Positions 35,454-48,200 of a stretch of DNA of 64,000 nucleotides are shown one piece after another. Both the position numbers and the translations under genes were made by a program. The notes under the pieces were generated by a model. That model had not been told where the DNA came from, did not search any database, and worked only from the letters and a program-made list of their open reading frames with translations. Every line of letters starts with the position of its first letter. Position 1 is the first letter of the stretch. Where the stretch lies: NCBI GenBank assembly GCA_907163375.1, contig CAJQUW010009236.1, positions 1,178,001 through 1,242,000 on the forward strand. The letters are read 5' to 3'. The DNA comes from Prostheceraeus crozeri. Lineage: Eukaryota > Platyhelminthes > Polycladida > Euryleptidae.

Positions 35454-36047
35454 GGTAGAGTGTCGACTCAAAAAGTATCTGTATGCAGTGAAAATTTTTA
35501 TATCAAAAGATTCAGTTTCTTTCGGAGATAACGTTCCCGTGATCCAAAAAATTATTTGAGCAGTTCTAAAAAAAAATCAAAATTTTGTCAATTTATATAC
35601 TACCGAGATGACTCCTCTATGTAAGTAGTATGCAACAAGTTGGATAATCAAAAGGAATGAATATTTGCTGATAAGCATCCCAACTAAGCGGAAATCAAGC
35701 TGATTATCAAGGCAATTTCATGATCCGTATAATAATGGAAGTCCTATGAAAAAATCGCGATATTATTCGTGCTTTGTTGGCTGAAATTTCATATTTCAAA
35801 TTCAAGAAAACAATAGCAAGTCATCGAGTTGCCAATTTAACAAATATTACCTCTCCAAGGCTGTTATGACACGGACAATCTGTAAATTATATCATTTCCC
35901 TCTGTTTTGCTATCATGATCACTCAATTCCGTTGTAATTTCTTCAAAACTGCATAAATGTGTATATTATGCTCCCTTGAGTTCATTTAATAAAATCGAAA
36001 GTGTATGCACATTGGGGATTTAATCAATGCGGAGGTACCACTCTACC
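35454..36047 (-). mobile_element. GGTAGAGT MITE family, complete copy 3
   Basis: The ends GGTAGAGTG (35454) and CACTCTACC (ending 36047) are inverted and bounded by TA on each side, giving a 594-bp element. The reverse complement aligns with copy 1 at 13584-14200 in blocks spread over most of its length. It encodes no protein. It is the reference copy for the family and shows where copies 1 and 2 are disrupted. Confidence 0.7.
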
Positions 36048-36848
36048 TAACATAGGCCTATTTACTCTATGGCGTCATCGAATCTTCCTTTATCAAGGTC
36101 AATTAGTCTTATCACTGGTGTGCACGAGTTATTGCCCTTACTCTTTATAAATTCGCACACGAGCTTCTTTTATCTTTTGCTTTGGAGGGAATTTGATAAA
36201 CGGATGTAAAGGTGTGCACATAGACTTTGAGGTTTGAGATCTTAATTGGTTCGTATTTGGTCATCTCCATAAATGCATCAACCTCTCTGCTTTAATTTAC
36301 ATGTGATATTGAGAAAGCCGAAAGGCGAAATATTGGCTAAATCTTTTTTGATGCATTAAAGTATTCACTGAAATTATTTCCGTTTTTCTTTATTCTGACG
36401 CGCACACGGTAAACGGCATCCACTGACAACGGTATTACTGACAAGTATACTGTAATCATACCATTTGAGTGTGTGATGTACTTCGATTGCTGATGCTGAT
36501 TCAGTCGAATGTGAATTTCAGAAAGCAATTCAATTCGCGCACGTCAGTCTGTCTCACGTGTGATTCAATCGGTAAAACGATGCATTGATCTTCATTCCAA
36601 GCTTGTTTCCACTTTTCTATTTATAAGGTCACTATTTCATGAAATTATAGTGTGTTGTATCTAAAAGAAACTCTGTTAATGTCATTTTCTAAGCAGAACA
36701 TTGTGTTTGCTCAACTGCAACAATAAAATCTGTGTCACGACGTTTTAGTACAGGAATATTATGATTTTCTTGCCAGCTATAACAATATAAAATAGTATAA
36801 TAGCAATATACAATATACAGTAGCTGTAACAATATACTAGGCCTAATA
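36048..36848. other. No gene seen
   Basis: An AT-rich patch of CAATATA-like repeats lies at about 36780-36838. No gene or element end was recognised. Confidence 0.35.
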
Positions 36849-37563
36849 GTCCGGCAGCCAGAGCGAGTTTCTGCAGGGAACGAGGCCGAAAGTGAGACTT
36901 TCACAGAATGATGTGCACCCTATGCCTACTACGAATCGGTGCGTCTGCCGAGTTCTAGTGAGTTCCTCTTCTTGTCAGACAAGATCAAAGAAAAACACAT
37001 GTAAATCCAATGGGACGCAGATTGCAATTTTTGGCTAAAATGAAATTTTGCATGTTTTCTCTGATTAAGCGAAAAGTACTAGGTCTAGAGTCATAATTTT
37101 TGGCATGGTAGGTCACTTCCTATGATGGGCATGTGCTTTTATCATGCATCTAATTGGAAATGTATATGAGAATGTGGTTGAATGTGAATAAAGTTGCTAA
37201 AAATGCTTGTGTTTGCCGACATTAAGAGGCTCGCCAAATCTGAATGTGTTTAGCTTCATAGACAGAAGTGCATGAACATGAAAGGAAATAATCTGAGGAC
37301 ATTCCATGCCAAAAATTATGACTCTGGAATTAGTACCTTTTGTTTAATCAGAGAAAACATACAAAATTTCATTTTAGCCAAAAACTGCAATCTGCGTCCC
37401 ATTGGATTTACATGTGCTTTTCTTTGATCTTGTCTGACAAGAAGAGGAACTCACTAGAACTCGGCAGACGTGCAGATTCGTAGTAGGCATAGGGTGTAGA
37501 TCATTCTCTGAAAGTCTCACTTTCGGCCTCGTTCCCTGCAGAAACTCGCTCTGGCTGCCGGAC
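36849..37563. mobile_element. 715-bp fold-back element, complete copy B
   Basis: Arms of roughly 260 bp, from GTCCGGCAGCCAGAGCGAG (36849) and up to CTCGCTCTGGCTGCCGGAC (37563), are inverted copies with few differences. The single-stranded centre is about 190 bp. TA stands outside each end (36847-36848 and 37564-37565). No coding capacity is seen. Such an element can fold into one long hairpin. It is a relative of the truncated copy at 11994-12546. Family is unassigned, and the TA target points to Tc1/mariner-type mobilisation. Confidence 0.85.
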
Positions 37564-37565
37564 TA

Positions 37566-38214
37566 TAAGTGCAGGCCTAGAGTTTGGCTCAGTATCTTAC
37601 AATCATAGCTGTTAATTTATTCTTATATCTTTCTAAGGCAGAATAAACAATGTCGCGATCAGCATCAGATGCAGCTTGCAACACTATATAAGCCGATACC
37701 AGCCGTAAAAATTTAGCATTTGGAATCGGATAGCTAGAAAATGACTTTGTGGTGTAACACTTCACATATTTTCACGAAATGTTGTATCATGGGAAATGCC
37801 ACACAAGGGTCTTCGACATTAGTCGACATCCTTTATGGCTGATGCTACGGGATGTTCATCAAATGCCATGACAGCGTTACATCGACCGTAACTACTAAAC
37901 ATAGGCGAAGAAAAGAAGAACATTAAAATACGCGAACATAGCCTATTCGAGTAAATGTCATGATGGCCTGATAAGAAGCAGATTTTTGCCAAACATTGCT
38001 GTATATATCAGACAGCCTACATCGATAAAGAACATAATATAATTAGGAAGCTCCTCGCAACATTCACCTTATTAGAAAAAATCTGATTACGATGACTTTC
38101 AGGTCCCCCTCTCAAAGAAACATCGCCAAAGAGGCGGATGACGAGAAGCTCATGATAAAATGTGATTTCTGGTCATTCAGTTCCTTAGAATGACACAAAG
38201 CATTCGATTAAAAG
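37566..38214. other. No gene seen
   Basis: This is spacer between the fold-back element and the Tc1-like transposon, with no motifs found. Confidence 0.35.
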
Positions 38215-38216
38215 TA

Positions 38217-39876
38217 CAGTCCGTTTCATAAAAAGTGGATCATCCTAAAATTTGACTAAATAAAACATAAGTATGATACAGAAAGCATTTTTCATGTTAT
38301 TTCATGTCCCTAATATATTTAAATGTCCTTATATAATCTGATAAGCTATGATACATTAACGGTTCTTAAGAAGCTAATATTTTGTGGCCCTACCCTTATT
38401 GTCAATGACATTACCAATTCGTCTAGGCATTGATTCGATGATATCGTTGATTTTTGACTGATCTAACTTTCTCCACTCTCTTTTTAACAGTGACGTAAGT
38501 TGTGATGCGCCATCTGTAGGTAGCAGTGAACGACGAACGTTACGTTTTAGAATACTCCATACATTTTCTATGGGATTCAGATCAGGAGAACGAGCTGGCC
38601 AAGATAATGTCCTAAGCCCTAATTGAGACTTGCATAAGTTGACTCTACTACTTCTGTGACACGTAGCATTATCATCCATAAATAGCCAAGTCGATGGATC
38701 ACCAAGTTGATCTGTCATTTGGCCAATGTTCATTCGTAAAACATTCACATAGCGTTCAGAATTCATGGTTCCTTGCTGTATGTGAAGTTCAGAGCGGCCT
38801 TTGGTCCAAATGCCAGCCCAAATCAGTAGAGTCGCACCACCTTGTACCCGGGGACGATGTAAATGTCTCGGACTTTCCTGATCAGATTTTATCCATTATC
38901 TCAATCGACCATCACTATCCTTCAGACGGACTGATGTCTCATCAGACCAGACAACCCGATCCCATTGATTTCAGCAGTGACAATGATTCATTGCCCATCT
39001 GAGACGTCTTTTTGTATGCTGATCTGATAATTCGATCTGAGAGGGCCTCTTACAGCTCTTGAAATTCGACTCAATAAGTCTTCTACGAATAGTGGACTTA
39101 GAAATAGACGAGACTAGTGCAGCCATCTCAGTTAACGAGAGAGAGACTTGGATCAACTTTAACAAATCTCAAAATTAGGCGGTCTCTACGTTTGGATGTT
39201 TTGCGTGGACGGCCAGAGCCCTCTTTACGACAGAGTCGAAAATCATCATTATGCCATCGATGCACATTTGTGTAAGGGACATTTAGTCGCTTGCTTGTAG
39301 CTCGCAAAGAAAACCCTAGTTCTAGCAAGGCTGACACTTTGCCTTTTGTGAATGCGATCTCGTTATTGTTCATTTGTGCTTTGTATTGTTTTCAACCGGT
39401 AAGAGATAGATTTCTAGCTGAAAGCAATCAGGAGTGCTGCCAACACCACCGCAACGAAGTCAAGAAGCTATGGAACATGAAGTCCAGTTAATCACATGTA
39501 GCAGTTACATTATTGTTTATGAATAATGGTGCTATACTGGCTCTGATTGACCGATTTTCTTTATTTTTGTTTTGCTTGATAGCTTTTGGCTTGTAGAACA
39601 ACATATTACATAACAAAGGAAACAAATGTAATTTTATAAGAGTGAGGTATGATTTTGTGTAACATTGCTAAATGAAGATCAAATTATCTACTACTTTTTT
39701 ATCTATAACAGGAAAAAAACTCAATATTCATGCTTGAAATTTCCAACAATGATATTAGTAAGCACAACTGACATATCTTCCAAATTTCAGAGAAATTCGT
39801 TGAAGTTTGGCGGAGTTAGACAAAGTTGAAGTTACGGCGATATTTAAGGGTGATCCATTTTTTATGAAACAATCTG
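38217..39876 (-). mobile_element. Tc1-like transposon, structurally complete but broken
   Basis: The ends CAGTCCGTTTCATAAAAAGT (38217) and, on the other strand, CAGATTGTTTCATAAAAAAT (ending 39876) are imperfect inverted repeats (about 22 of 26 alike), flanked by TA (38215-38216 and 39877-39878). The 1,660-bp length fits a Tc1 element. The transposase is on the minus strand and broken. End divergence and stops point to an older insertion than the mariner at 32.7 kb. Confidence 0.9.
38374..39373 (-). pseudogene. Tc1-family DD34E transposase, broken
   Basis: ATG at 39373 opens the N-terminal paired-like DNA-binding region (FTKGKVSALLELGFSLRATS, then GRPRKTSKRRDR). A second frame from about 39165 carries the second helix-turn-helix (SKSTIRRRLIESNFKSCKR) and the catalytic core: VVWSDETSVRLKD with the first Asp, FMDDNATCHRS with the second, and RSPDLNPIENVW with the Glu, with 34 residues between the last two. 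The C-terminus RRIGNVIDNKGRATKY closes the frame near 38374. There is one frameshift around 39128-39165 and two in-frame stops (near 38965 and 38900). All three catalytic residues survive, but the gene is dead. Confidence 0.88.
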
Positions 39877-39878
39877 TA

Positions 39879-41826
39879 GTTGAGAATTAAATGTGACTGC
39901 ATGACTGCGAATTTCTATCCTGTGTCTAGCTAAAGATTGTGAATAGACTTCTCTCATCTCACGACTTAAAATGCAATTCTGAAAACCGATGACCAGTAAT
40001 TTTCTTTATAACTGACTCACTGACAGTTAGTGCGTTGTCAAAATTACTTCAATTCCTCCCAATAATCTTGATGATAAGCAAACCATGAATAACATAATCA
40101 TGCATTTTCTTGGACTTCAAGTTAAATTGATGGTTCTCATGCTTTCATTACAGAAGGCAGAAAAGTTGACTTGTGATCGTGTTGCATAAACAATAATGAA
40201 TGTCATTCGATTCACGATTGGATACTATGTTGATGTCTCAATCACAGAACATGCATGTTAGCCATAAACAGAAATGAATGACAGTCCATAGATGAGATGC
40301 AGCAGGATGTATTGAATTATGAAGCGACATGCAATTTTCAACAATTTCCTTTATACTCCGACTTCTTGTTATTGAGTTCTGACATTACAGATCAGCTGGA
40401 ATATGGTCATACACAATGCACAATGCACATGGCAATACAGTATTCTGAACTCAAATTGTAAGTGAACTTTTTTAGAAGAGGAGGGGTCTTACCGGTATAG
40501 GCCTACTGCAGACCCGGAAACCGATTTCAGATATTGAAATTATCTTCTCCAAAGCAATATCAACCCAAATGTTGCCGAACACCGAGGTACCTTTTTACCC
40601 AGCGCAGCAAAGAGTTTAATGACAGTTAATAGGCATATTTGCTAATGCAGGCGACGGGTTTCAATCAGGGACTAGTAGGCCTACTCAGTTGTGTTTAATA
40701 GCAGATGTGGTGGAAAAAGCTACCATATATTTTTTCTATGTCTGTCTACATATATTTATATATCTTTCTATATAAATCTATCTTCGAGCAAGTTATTTGT
40801 AATTTGTTTTCAATACCTAGACCTGATCAAAGTCAGTCCATCAACTGAATTATAATGTTTGTGGCGCGCGCATAAAATATAACGACTCCATCATGGCACC
40901 GTATAGCCTACAGTCTTTCGGAACCAAAAGGCCTGAAGGGAACAGCATGCTCACAAAATATGGACATGCCATGCAGATTTTTGAGGGTGCGTGGTGCTTT
41001 GGAAACTTCATTTCGGTTTAGTGTAGACCTAGCCGAACCGAAGTCATTGAAAAATTGTTAGTCGATTAGGCTGGGAATCCCTGTGGTCATGACTTTAGCA
41101 CACTTAAATCTTAAAGATAGAGAAAGGCGGCAACTGGTATAAAGATATGAACAACAAACAATAAACATGAGTTACATTGCAAATGGACCAACCACATTCA
41201 TTGTTCAAACCCAGTTTGTAATCTGAGATCTGAGGCTTCGCGGAACTCGCCATCGTATCTGGATTTAATGGCATTAATATTGGTAAACGAGCTGGAAGAT
41301 TTACTGGACATCCGACTTGTCAATTGTCGAGTCAATAAGTCATAGAAAATGCGAGCTTCCCCCATGGCTGCAAATTTACATACAATTCCAGCGTAGGTTA
41401 TTTGTAATTGCACATCTACGACACAATTCACATTGAGTTTACAAATCTGATGCACAGAGCGTGTAAATGAACTTTAATTTTAAAAAATTCCAGTTTTTCA
41501 CAAAATTGCAATGGCCGATACTATTTACAGGGCGGCTCAACTGAATCAAATCAATAAGAGTTCGGTATTTCTCTTGTTTTCTTCTTCCTTTTAGATTCCC
41601 ACACAGATCAGAAATTCATCTTATTCTCACTTTGTTTAATTAGCTAAATACAACAAGTACATCAAAAATTGTACATCGATACATACTGATTATGCGTGCA
41701 TTTAATGTTTGAAAATAGTTGCAGCTTCTTAGAGCTCATTATCTTTTCAATATATATTGCATGCGAATAAACATAGAAATTGACAACAATGGAACTTCTA
41801 GAATGGAAGTAAAGCTTAATGCAATG
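39879..41826. other. No gene seen
   Basis: Two TAGGCCTA-type words occur near 40498 and 40677. Open frames are short and motif-free. Confidence 0.35.
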
Positions 41827-44800
41827 CATAATACTGTCCCAAAAATCGCACTTAGATGCACTTGTCAACGGCTGAATCATTGGATTAGAATAAGTCACAT
41901 GTGCAGCTCTGAGCTTTTTATTGGTAGTTCATGCCCCAACTTAGTTCCCACGGATATGCCGAGACTTTGAGTCAATTTCCATTCTAGTCAACTTCAGATA
42001 AACAATCAATTTCTATGCCAATAAAGTACTGAATATCAAATAGGCATGTCATGCAGCATTAAGTGATTTAAATGATTAAATTATGCGAATGATCAAAAAT
42101 GAGAAGTTTTGGGAACATGCTAAATGTTAATTGATTAAAAAGCAAGAGTCAAGACATCTTTCTGTTAAGCTGTATGCTTAGGTGGAGCATACCACAAGTA
42201 TACCTTTAACCATCGACTAATATCATAAAGGAGTAAATTTTTGGTTATCACGCATCGCATTATATAATATAACATCAATATATCTTAACTCGTACATTTT
42301 CGATAAACCAAAATATCTAGACTACTTAAATTGATAAATGAATCATTCAATTGCCTATTTTTAAAAAAGGAAAAATGTCATTAATTATCAATAATTTACT
42401 AGCACTTTTTATTCTCATTGAACTGGGGTGAAAAGACTTGCCTTGTTTAAAGACCACATCTTATGTTATGCCCCTGTCAAAAACACATGTCTTTATATAT
42501 TTTTTCAGATGATGACACAACTATGAGATGCAATATTTGTGCAAATTATTGTCTGTGATAGGATGCATGTACATGTACTTCCAACCTCTATAAGTGCATT
42601 TTGCTGGTGTGAGGATGGCATCGATAACAATAATTACAATAATAATGAAGACACATGTTTTGAAGTAAACGGCTAAAAATGAAAATCATGGAACGGCCAA
42701 CACCAAGAGATATGCTGCAAGTGAACTGAAAAAATAGACTCTTCACAAGAAACATTCAGGATGTGATTCAGAAAGCTGCATTTAAATCAAAGTGAACCCA
42801 CTTTTGGAATATAATCACTAATTGTACTTTCATTCAATAATGTTTTTCATTGCAACAAGCTTTAAGTAAAGCACAATTGACGCATGCAGTACTTTTTCTT
42901 TTAAGGTGAGGTTTTGATATCTATTTAACAGCTGTATTGTCATCATCATCAGTCATAATACTGTCCCAAAAATCGCACTTAGATGCACTTGTCAACGGCT
43001 GAATCATTGGATTAGAATAAGTCACATGTGCAGCTCTGAGCTTTTTATTGGTAGTTCATGCCCCAACTTAGTTCCCACGGATATGCCGAGACTTTGAGTC
43101 AATTTCCATTCTAGTCAACTTCAGATAAACAATCAATTTCTATGCCAATAAAGTACTGAATATCAAATAGGCATGTCATGCAGCATTAAGTGATTTAAAT
43201 GATTAAATTATGCGAATGATCAAAAATGAGAAGTTTTGGGAACATGCTAAATGTTAATTGATTAAAAAGCAAGAGTCAAGACATCTTTCTGTTAAGCTGT
43301 ATGCTTAGGTGGAGCATACCACAAGTATACCTTTAACCATCGACTAATATCATAAAGGAGTAAATTTTTGGTTATCACGCATCGCATTATATAATATAAC
43401 ATCAATATATCTTAACTCGTACATTTTCGATAAACCAAAATATCTAGACTACTTAAATTGATAAATGAATCATTCAATTGCCTATTTTTAAAAAAGGAAA
43501 AATGTCATTAATTATCAATAATTTACTAGCACTTTTTATTCTCATTGAACTGGGGTGAAAAGACTTGCCTTGTTTAAAGACCACATCTTATGTTATGCCC
43601 CTGTCAAAAACACATGTCTTTATATATTTTTTCAGATGATGACACAACTATGAGATGCAATATTTGTGCAAATTATTGTCTGTGATAGGATGCATGTACA
43701 TGTACTTCCAACCTCTATAAGTGCATTTTGCTGGTGTGAGGATGGCATCGATAACAATAATTACAATAATAATGAAGACACATGTTTTGAAGTAAACGGC
43801 TAAAAATGAAAATCATGGAACGGCCAACACCAAGAGATATGCTGCAAGTGAACTGAAAAAATAGACTCTTCACAAGAAACATTCAGGATGTGATTCAGAA
43901 AGCTGCATTTAAATCAAAGTGAACCCACTTTTGGAATATAATCACTAATTGTACTTTCATTCAATAATGTTTTTCATTGCAACAAGCTTTAAGTAAAGCA
44001 CAATTGACGCATGCAGTACTTTTTCTTTTAAGGTGAGGTTTTGATATCTATTTAACAGCTGTATTGTCATCATCATCAGTCATAATACTGTCCCAAAAAT
44101 CGCACTTAGATGCACTTGTCAACGGCTGAATCATTGGATTAGAATAAGTCACATGTGCAGCTCTGAGCTTTTTATTGGTAGTTCATGCCCCAACTTAGTT
44201 CCCACGGATATGCCGAGACTTTGAGTCAATTTCCATTCTAGTCAACTTCAGATAAACAATCAATTTCTATGCCAATAAAGTACTGAATATCAAATAGGCA
44301 TGTCATGCAGCATTAAGTGATTTAAATGATTAAATTATGCGCTAGAATATCAATAGTACATCGACTATGGATTTATTACTTGGCTTTTTAGAGATTGACG
44401 GAATAGATCCTTTACAGAAATTGAGTATGAGTGATTATCTCTTTCAATGATTGTCTTAAATTTAGTGATGATTAGGTTTTCAAAGTGAAATCGATCGTTA
44501 TATCAATAATTATGCTTATCATTTGTTGACTGAAATTAGACACGCAAATTAATTTTGAAAACGTAGTTTGCTCTTTGGCAGCAACAGGCATTAGTTTACA
44601 GGCCGATAAAGCTAGCATAATCGCTCTGGTTGAACTATAACATACTCATATTAAGCGATAATACAGCAACATGAATGGAACTTTTACGTGGCACATACTA
44701 CCATGCAAAGGCTGTCTTTGTTACCATGCGTACAAAAATGAGAAGTTTTGGGAACATGCTAAATGTTAATTGATTAAAAAGCAAGAGTCAAGACATCTTT

Positions 44801-44925
44801 CTGTTAAGCTGTATGCTTAGGTGGAGCATACCACAAGTATACCTTTAACCATCGACTAATATCATAAAGGAGTAAATTTTTGGTTATCACGCATCGCATT
44901 ATATAATATAACATCAATATATCTT
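41827..44925. repeat. Tandem array, period 1,127 bp, 2.4 units
   Basis: CATAATACTGTCCCAAAAAT starts at 41827, 42954 and 44081, exactly 1,127 bp apart. Units 1 (41827-42953) and 2 (42954-44080) look identical by eye. Unit 3 runs from 44081, is interrupted at 44342-44732 and stops at 44925, equal to base 460 of the unit. The unit has no clear gene, no terminal repeats and ordinary AT-rich content. Identity of the units means recent duplication or homogenisation; an assembly artefact is possible. Confidence 0.9.
44342..44732. other. 391-bp interruption in the third tandem unit
   Basis: Units 1 and 2 read ATGCG-AATGAT-CAAAAATG, while unit 3 reads ATGCG, then 391 new bases, then CAAAAATG. The novel block ends in CATGCGTA, so ATGCG occurs on both sides (44337-44341 and 44726-44730), which might be a 5-bp target duplication with loss of a few bases. 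No inverted ends or coding region are seen. Nature unknown. Confidence 0.5.
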
Positions 44926-45290
44926 CTTTGTCATTGTCAAGTTTCGGCGCCGTAGATTAATGTTAGTATTACACATGACGCGAGTACCTTCCGCTTTAGA
45001 GAGATAGGCAGACTGCTGGTGAAAATGTCTCGATGTCTGTTGAAAGCGTCCCACGCTATACCTATCCTCCTCGATACTTCCTTCTCTTGGTTCTTTTCAT
45101 TGAGGCTGAATCGCTGTCCGAGATATACATATGTAGTCCTCGGTTACTTCGATCTCTTTCCCATTTATTTTTATTTTCGACCGTCTACATAAGTTGTTAA
45201 ACATGCACTTTGTTTTTGTTGGGTTTATTCTCAGACCGTGTATTTCACTTTCGTTTATTAACTCCTCCATCATTAATTTCATTTGTATTG
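44926..45290 (-). mobile_element. RTE-like LINE fragment
   Basis: The minus-strand frame 45282-45097 gives MKLMMEELINESEIHGLRIN, then PTKTKCMFN and KIKINGKEIEV, the segment after the RT catalytic motif in RTE-type elements (L-x-IN-x-x-KTK-x-M). Further pieces down to 44930 correspond to the AWDAF and LYGAET-like downstream region in other frames. It is truncated on both sides, and its left edge coincides with the end of the tandem array. It belongs to a different subfamily from the 7-kb and 63-kb copies. Confidence 0.7.
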
Positions 45291-48200
45291 TAAGAGGATA
45301 AAAATACCTGTCTTAATGCAATTTTTTAACTGTTCTAAAACTTGATTTTTGAATATGGCGTTATAATCGCGATTGGTAATTCTTTTTTAAAACTTAATCT
45401 TCAAAAGTGGTTTGAAAATTGATGTGTATTACTGCATATTGAAAATCTCAATTCCACATGTTCATTGCTTTCACTGTTATCCTTACATGTGTACTGCCAT
45501 TTTCCTCAAAACTTCGAATTGCGCCTCGCATTCAATTATTCAACGTCTGCTCTCAGAATGTCTCTCAAATATATATATACATGTGAGAAATGATGGTTAC
45601 TTCTCACGTAAACTTTGTGTGTATCCATGAAGAATTTCAACGTTTCAGCAAGAAAAGATAGATATCAAGATTCACCCAGTTCTATCAAAATGAATATTAG
45701 ATAAAATGTCCGAGGATGTCGATCAACTTCTTACAAATACGGACATCAAGTGATAAAATCTCTTGATCATCATTTGATGTTATCACATTTTTCATTGCAT
45801 AATTACTATTCCCTACTCAATCAATAGCTTTTGCTATTTGCTGACCGCTCTAATAAAATCATTTTCAAACTTTCTGATGCTACATTTCTCTGATTAAATA
45901 TCAACATTAACAGTACAATTATTCTGTTTGAACTCCGTGACGCGTATGTCATGTCAATCTGGCCATCTTTGAATAAATGCAATCAGATGAACGGATATCA
46001 AGAAGAATATGGGCTCGATGTGAAAATGGGAGACATAATCCGATTTTTATAGATTCTCTTAAAACACTGATCAATAAAATTTGTCTTCCGTCACACAGAA
46101 CATCGAATTGTCAAATATTCAACACGACTTCGGTATGCCACAAATTACTTTATGAGTCCTTGAAGAGGGATCATTAACATATTGTCATAGTGTTATTTCA
46201 TCAACAACATTTATTAAGAAATATTCCAATACGATGAGTGGCATGCTAGAACGATGATTGTTAGCGTCTTTCATTGCGACCATTATCCTCATTATACATG
46301 TAGGATATTGCAAGATCTGTTACATCTGAAGCTCAAATGAAAATTAAATTATTTTCTTGATTGGCAATTCGCTGTCAATTGATTATTCACCAATTACACT
46401 ACACATGCATGTTTTCTGCATGATGCGACATAGTGCATGGTTAAAGGCTCGAATTCATCTCAGAATGCATATGTAAATTTCCACGTGATGTTTTAGTTTT
46501 CTTAAGGCATCACTATTCAGTTTTCGCATGAGGTATTTATATATCAGAAATGTTAAAATAGACATCGTTGAATGTGAAACAGTGAGATGAAAAATTTAGC
46601 TATACAGACCGATCTCTATAACGACAGGACAATTATGCGAGTGCTGCATTTTAATTTGCACCCAACATTGCGAAACGCAAGTAACTACTTTTCTGGATAT
46701 CTAAAACTTTGAATGCTTGTTTATTATATATTATCATCCCGAACTTTGTAAGTTGCATGAAGAGTCGTGGTATTCAATATCTAGCCGATTCCACTTTACT
46801 GATAGACATTTTAAAATCATTCATGAAATAATCGATATGGTTTTCAAATGCTAGCCTTCATTTTCCACTAATTCTCCTTGCTAATACTCTTTCACCCATC
46901 GAGTGAACTTTCTTAAGTCTAAGGCAAACCTTAAGAAGCAATGCTTCAGAGATGATTCCTTAGATAAGCCCTACGGTGCGCATGCAGATCTTCGACGTCA
47001 TTTGAATATTATTGATTAATAAAGAAATACGAGGACTTTTCAAATCCTACATTATTGAATGTACGGAATTCATTATCTTACAGCAGCAAATTCTATGCTA
47101 GGCATACTATAAATGCATGCGTATGCTAAGTGCATGTAAATGCATTTAATAATAAATACGAGTACTAACGCATTTTGGCATTGTTAGCATGCAATATTTC
47201 ACTATTTGATAAGGATGTACATGTAATGTTGCGAATTGCGTGTGCAGCACTCTTAGTGAAATATTTGAAGTTAAGGGAATGTTTATGTGTAAATAATGAC
47301 CATCAATGTAAATGTCCATTTTTCAGATGACGCTGTGAAAAGAGGCCGCATTCTCTTGTGCTCAAATGAGTGTGTCAGTGAAGGAAATTCAGAGAAAAAT
47401 GAGCTTCTAGTTCATGTTAAAGCCATAGTCAAAATGCATTTGATGTACGTGCCGGTGAATTTAACGCAAAGATCACTCTTCCCTATATATTTCGGTTAGG
47501 CTACATACATTTATAGTTTTTCATGACACAAGAGCTTTCCTTCCAACACTTTGTCAGTTTGTTATTATATCATGCGAAAATAAAAAAGTTGACTATTCTT
47601 CTTCTGCAGCAGTTGGTGACACGGTTTACATGATAACCAAAAAAATTTAGGTTGTGGTTGTCTTTGATGAATGAGATACTTAATTCTCTCATTAAGCGCT
47701 CCATTATTCAGACTTCAATGAGGGAGTTTACTATGCCGAAAGCTAGCGCTGGGTTTGATGTTCTTTTTTTTATAAAAGTGAGCGAGTAAATTGATGCCAA
47801 ATCCTAAAGCCTTTCAACATGTTGTTAATACTTAATCTTGACGGAAGAGAAAATGGTGGAGATGCTATTTGACAATATGTCTCTGAGCATGATTACAATA
47901 GTTTAGTTTAAACAATAGACATCAAACTAATTTCGTTGATCTTCATTTTGAAAATCGAATTTTCACGTAGATCCACTCTGATGTACGTACCATATAATTG
48001 CCTCCTTACAATAATATTTAACCTAGTAAATAAAGTCTCGATTCAGCCCTATTTTCAGCGGTCGAGATATCGAGGTGAGTTGAAAGAAAATGCTTATTAT
48101 TATTATTTGCATGTATAAGTGCATATTTAGATATTGTACTACACATATTTTAATTAAAGAAGTATTCATCATTTTCTTGATAATTGTTTAATTGTTCTCC

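Noticed and set aside
41827-44925. CRISPR or satellite monomer reading of the regular repeats
   Set aside because: The period is 1,127 bp with no repeat-spacer structure and only 2.4 units; a plain tandem duplication fits better.
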